Assembly: GCA_937995555.1 (NCBI GenBank) | Contig: CALKJX010000151.1 | Span: 1 to 8,893 of the forward strand | Length of the DNA stretch: 8,893 nucleotides | Origin: an uncultured Elioraea sp. | Lineage (GTDB): Bacteria > Pseudomonadota > Alphaproteobacteria > Acetobacterales > Acetobacteraceae | Direction of reading: 5' to 3' | Shown: piece by piece, positions 7,870-8,893 of the stretch | Layout of the letters: each line of letters begins with the position of its first letter | How positions within the stretch are numbered: position 1 is the first letter of the stretch | Notes under the pieces: model-generated | What the model was told of the DNA's origin: nothing | Database searches by the model: none | The model's input: only the letters and a program-made list of their open reading frames with translations | Program-made: the position numbers and the translations under genes

Positions 7870-8850
7870 TCACACCACCGGCGGCTCCACCGCGCCGACC
7901 TGCGAGGTGATGCGGGTGTAGTGCTCTGGCCGGCGATGGGCGGCGAAGTTGAAGATCGATGTCCGCCCGAGCGTGCACATGTCCAGATCGCAGTCGTGCG
8001 TGACGAGCTGGTCCTCCCACGTATCCGCCATCGCGACGATCTCGCCCTGCGGGTTGACGATGATCGAATGGCCGAACAGTTCGGCACCGTCCTCGATGCC
8101 GGCCTTGGCCACGCCGACACCCCAGCACGCGTTCTGGTAGCACCCCGCCTGGATCGACAGATGGCTGTGGAACACGCGCAGATGGTGCGCCTCCCAGCCC
8201 TTGGCCTCCTGGTTGATGGACGGCGTGTTGTAGCCGAGCATGACCAGCTCGACCGACTGCAAGCCCATTACCCGCCACGCCTCGGGCCAGCGGCGGTCGT
8301 TGCAGATCATCATCCCCATGTTGATCCCCTCGTCGCGCCGGCCCATTGCGCTGCGCACGACCGGGAAGCCGAGATTACCGACCTCGAAGTAGCGCTTCTC
8401 GAGGTGCTGCACCTTGCGCGCCGGGTCGAACTCCGCGTGGCCGGGCAGATGCACCTTGCGGTACTTGAGCACGATCCTCCCCTCCGGGTTGACCAGGATC
8501 GCCGTGTTGAAGCGGCGCTTGCGCACGACGCCCGTCTCGTCCGCCTCATGAGCGAGCTCCGCATAGCCGAGATGGAACCCCATCCGGTACTTCCGCGCCG
8601 CCTCGAACAGCGGCGCGGTCTCGTTGGACGGCATGGCCGTCTCGTACCAATGATCCGCCTCGTCGAGGTTCTCGACATAGTGGCGAGGGAAGAAGGTCGT
8701 CAGCGCGAGTTCGGGGAACACGATCAGCTCGACGCCGCGCCGCTGCCCCACCGCCATCAGCGCCAGCATCCGCTCGACCGCCACCTTGCGGCTGTCCGCC
8801 TTCTGGATGGCGCCGAGCTGTGCCGCGCCCACCGTGATCCGTCGTGCCAT
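7870..8850 (-). CDS. N-carbamoyl-D-amino-acid hydrolase (nitrilase superfamily)
   Basis: Cytoplasmic amidohydrolase that cleaves an N-carbamoyl amino acid to the free amino acid, CO2 and ammonia. Counted from ATG 8859, the Glu-Lys-Cys triad is E50 in IVFPELALTTFFPR, K135 in KYRKVHLPGH and C186 in MICNDRRWPEAWRVMGL. These segments and HLEKRYFEVGNLGFPV, LSIQAGCYQNACW and IFNFAAHRRPEHY match my recollection of the Agrobacterium D-carbamoylase. The protein is longer (about 326 aa versus about 304), with extra residues around 104-112 and 170-178, changed sequence after YNTP, and a C-terminal tail SQVGAVEPPVV. Two starts are possible. ATG 8859 has a GAGAGGGG directly against it (no spacing); ATG 8850 has that site 9 nt upstream, so I prefer 8850. 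Substrate stereochemistry is inferred from similarity. Confidence 0.9.
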   Translation of the reverse strand: MARRITVGAAQLGAIQKADSRKVAVERMLALMAVGQRRGVELIVFPELALTTFFPRHYVENLDEADHWYETAMPSNETAPLFEAARKYRMGFHLGYAELAHEADETGVVRKRRFNTAILVNPEGRIVLKYRKVHLPGHAEFDPARKVQHLEKRYFEVGNLGFPVVRSAMGRRDEGINMGMMICNDRRWPEAWRVMGLQSVELVMLGYNTPSINQEAKGWEAHHLRVFHSHLSIQAGCYQNACWGVGVAKAGIEDGAELFGHSIIVNPQGEIVAMADTWEDQLVTHDCDLDMCTLGRTSIFNFAAHRRPEHYTRITSQVGAVEPPVV

Positions 8851-8855
8851 CGTGC

Positions 8856-8893
8856 TCATCCCCTCTCGCCCGGCGGGATGGCGCCGACCTGCT
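8856..8893 (-). CDS. 3' end of an upstream gene, possibly a second carbamoylase-like protein
   Basis: On the minus strand from the right edge, one frame reads QVGAIPPGERG and then stops at TGA (8858-8856). This TGA overlaps ATG 8859 as ATGA. Eleven codons are too few to prove a gene. However, the residues resemble the C-terminal tail of the next gene (QVGAVEPPVV), and a coupled stop/start is common in operons. If real, it is probably a paralogue cut by the window edge. Confidence 0.4.
   Translation of the reverse strand, partial: QVGAIPPGERG

Overview
This is a gene-dense, high-GC window of about 8.9 kb, most likely from an alphaproteobacterial chromosome. Three things point that way. The UPF0262 family protein is, to my knowledge, largely confined to Alphaproteobacteria. 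The TRAP-TAXI transporter has a fused permease. The GC-rich, Ala/Arg-rich coding style fits Rhodospirillales/Acetobacterales, although the order is an inference. I saw no RNA gene, insertion sequence, CRISPR array or phage gene. The small-molecule transport and catabolism genes suggest a nutrient-scavenging region.

Layout. (1) Positions 1-1841, minus strand: a polar amino acid ABC importer in the order substrate-binding protein, ATPase, permease. The permease runs off the left edge. (2) Positions 1842-1985: a 144-bp divergent intergenic region. (3) Positions 1986-5064, plus strand: a TRAP-TAXI importer, with a periplasmic TAXI binding protein followed by a fused 4TM/12TM permease. (4) Positions 5046-7046, minus strand: a tight three-gene chain of DUF983 zinc-ribbon membrane protein, UPF0262 protein and mtnA (methylthioribose-1-phosphate isomerase). 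Its end overlaps the end of the TRAP permease by 19 bp, tail to tail. (5) Positions 7170-7853, plus strand: an Asp/Glu/hydantoin racemase family protein. (6) Positions 7870-8850, minus strand, facing it: a nitrilase-superfamily N-carbamoyl-D-amino-acid hydrolase. The last codons of an upstream gene are visible at the right edge, and that C-terminus resembles the hydrolase's own.

How the genes may work together. The racemase and carbamoylase are two of the three classical activities for turning hydantoins or ureides into amino acids; the third, hydantoinase, is not in the window. The two importers could supply amino acids, ureides or organic acids, but their substrates cannot be read from the sequence. 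The mtnA chain looks like a separate housekeeping unit (methylthioadenosine salvage plus two uncharacterised proteins). Both convergent gene junctions carry a hairpin at or over a stop codon, which may insulate the units. Nothing here is clearly a new system. The most interesting points are the racemase/carbamoylase pair with a possible tandem carbamoylase paralogue, and the mtnA-UPF0262-DUF983 chain.
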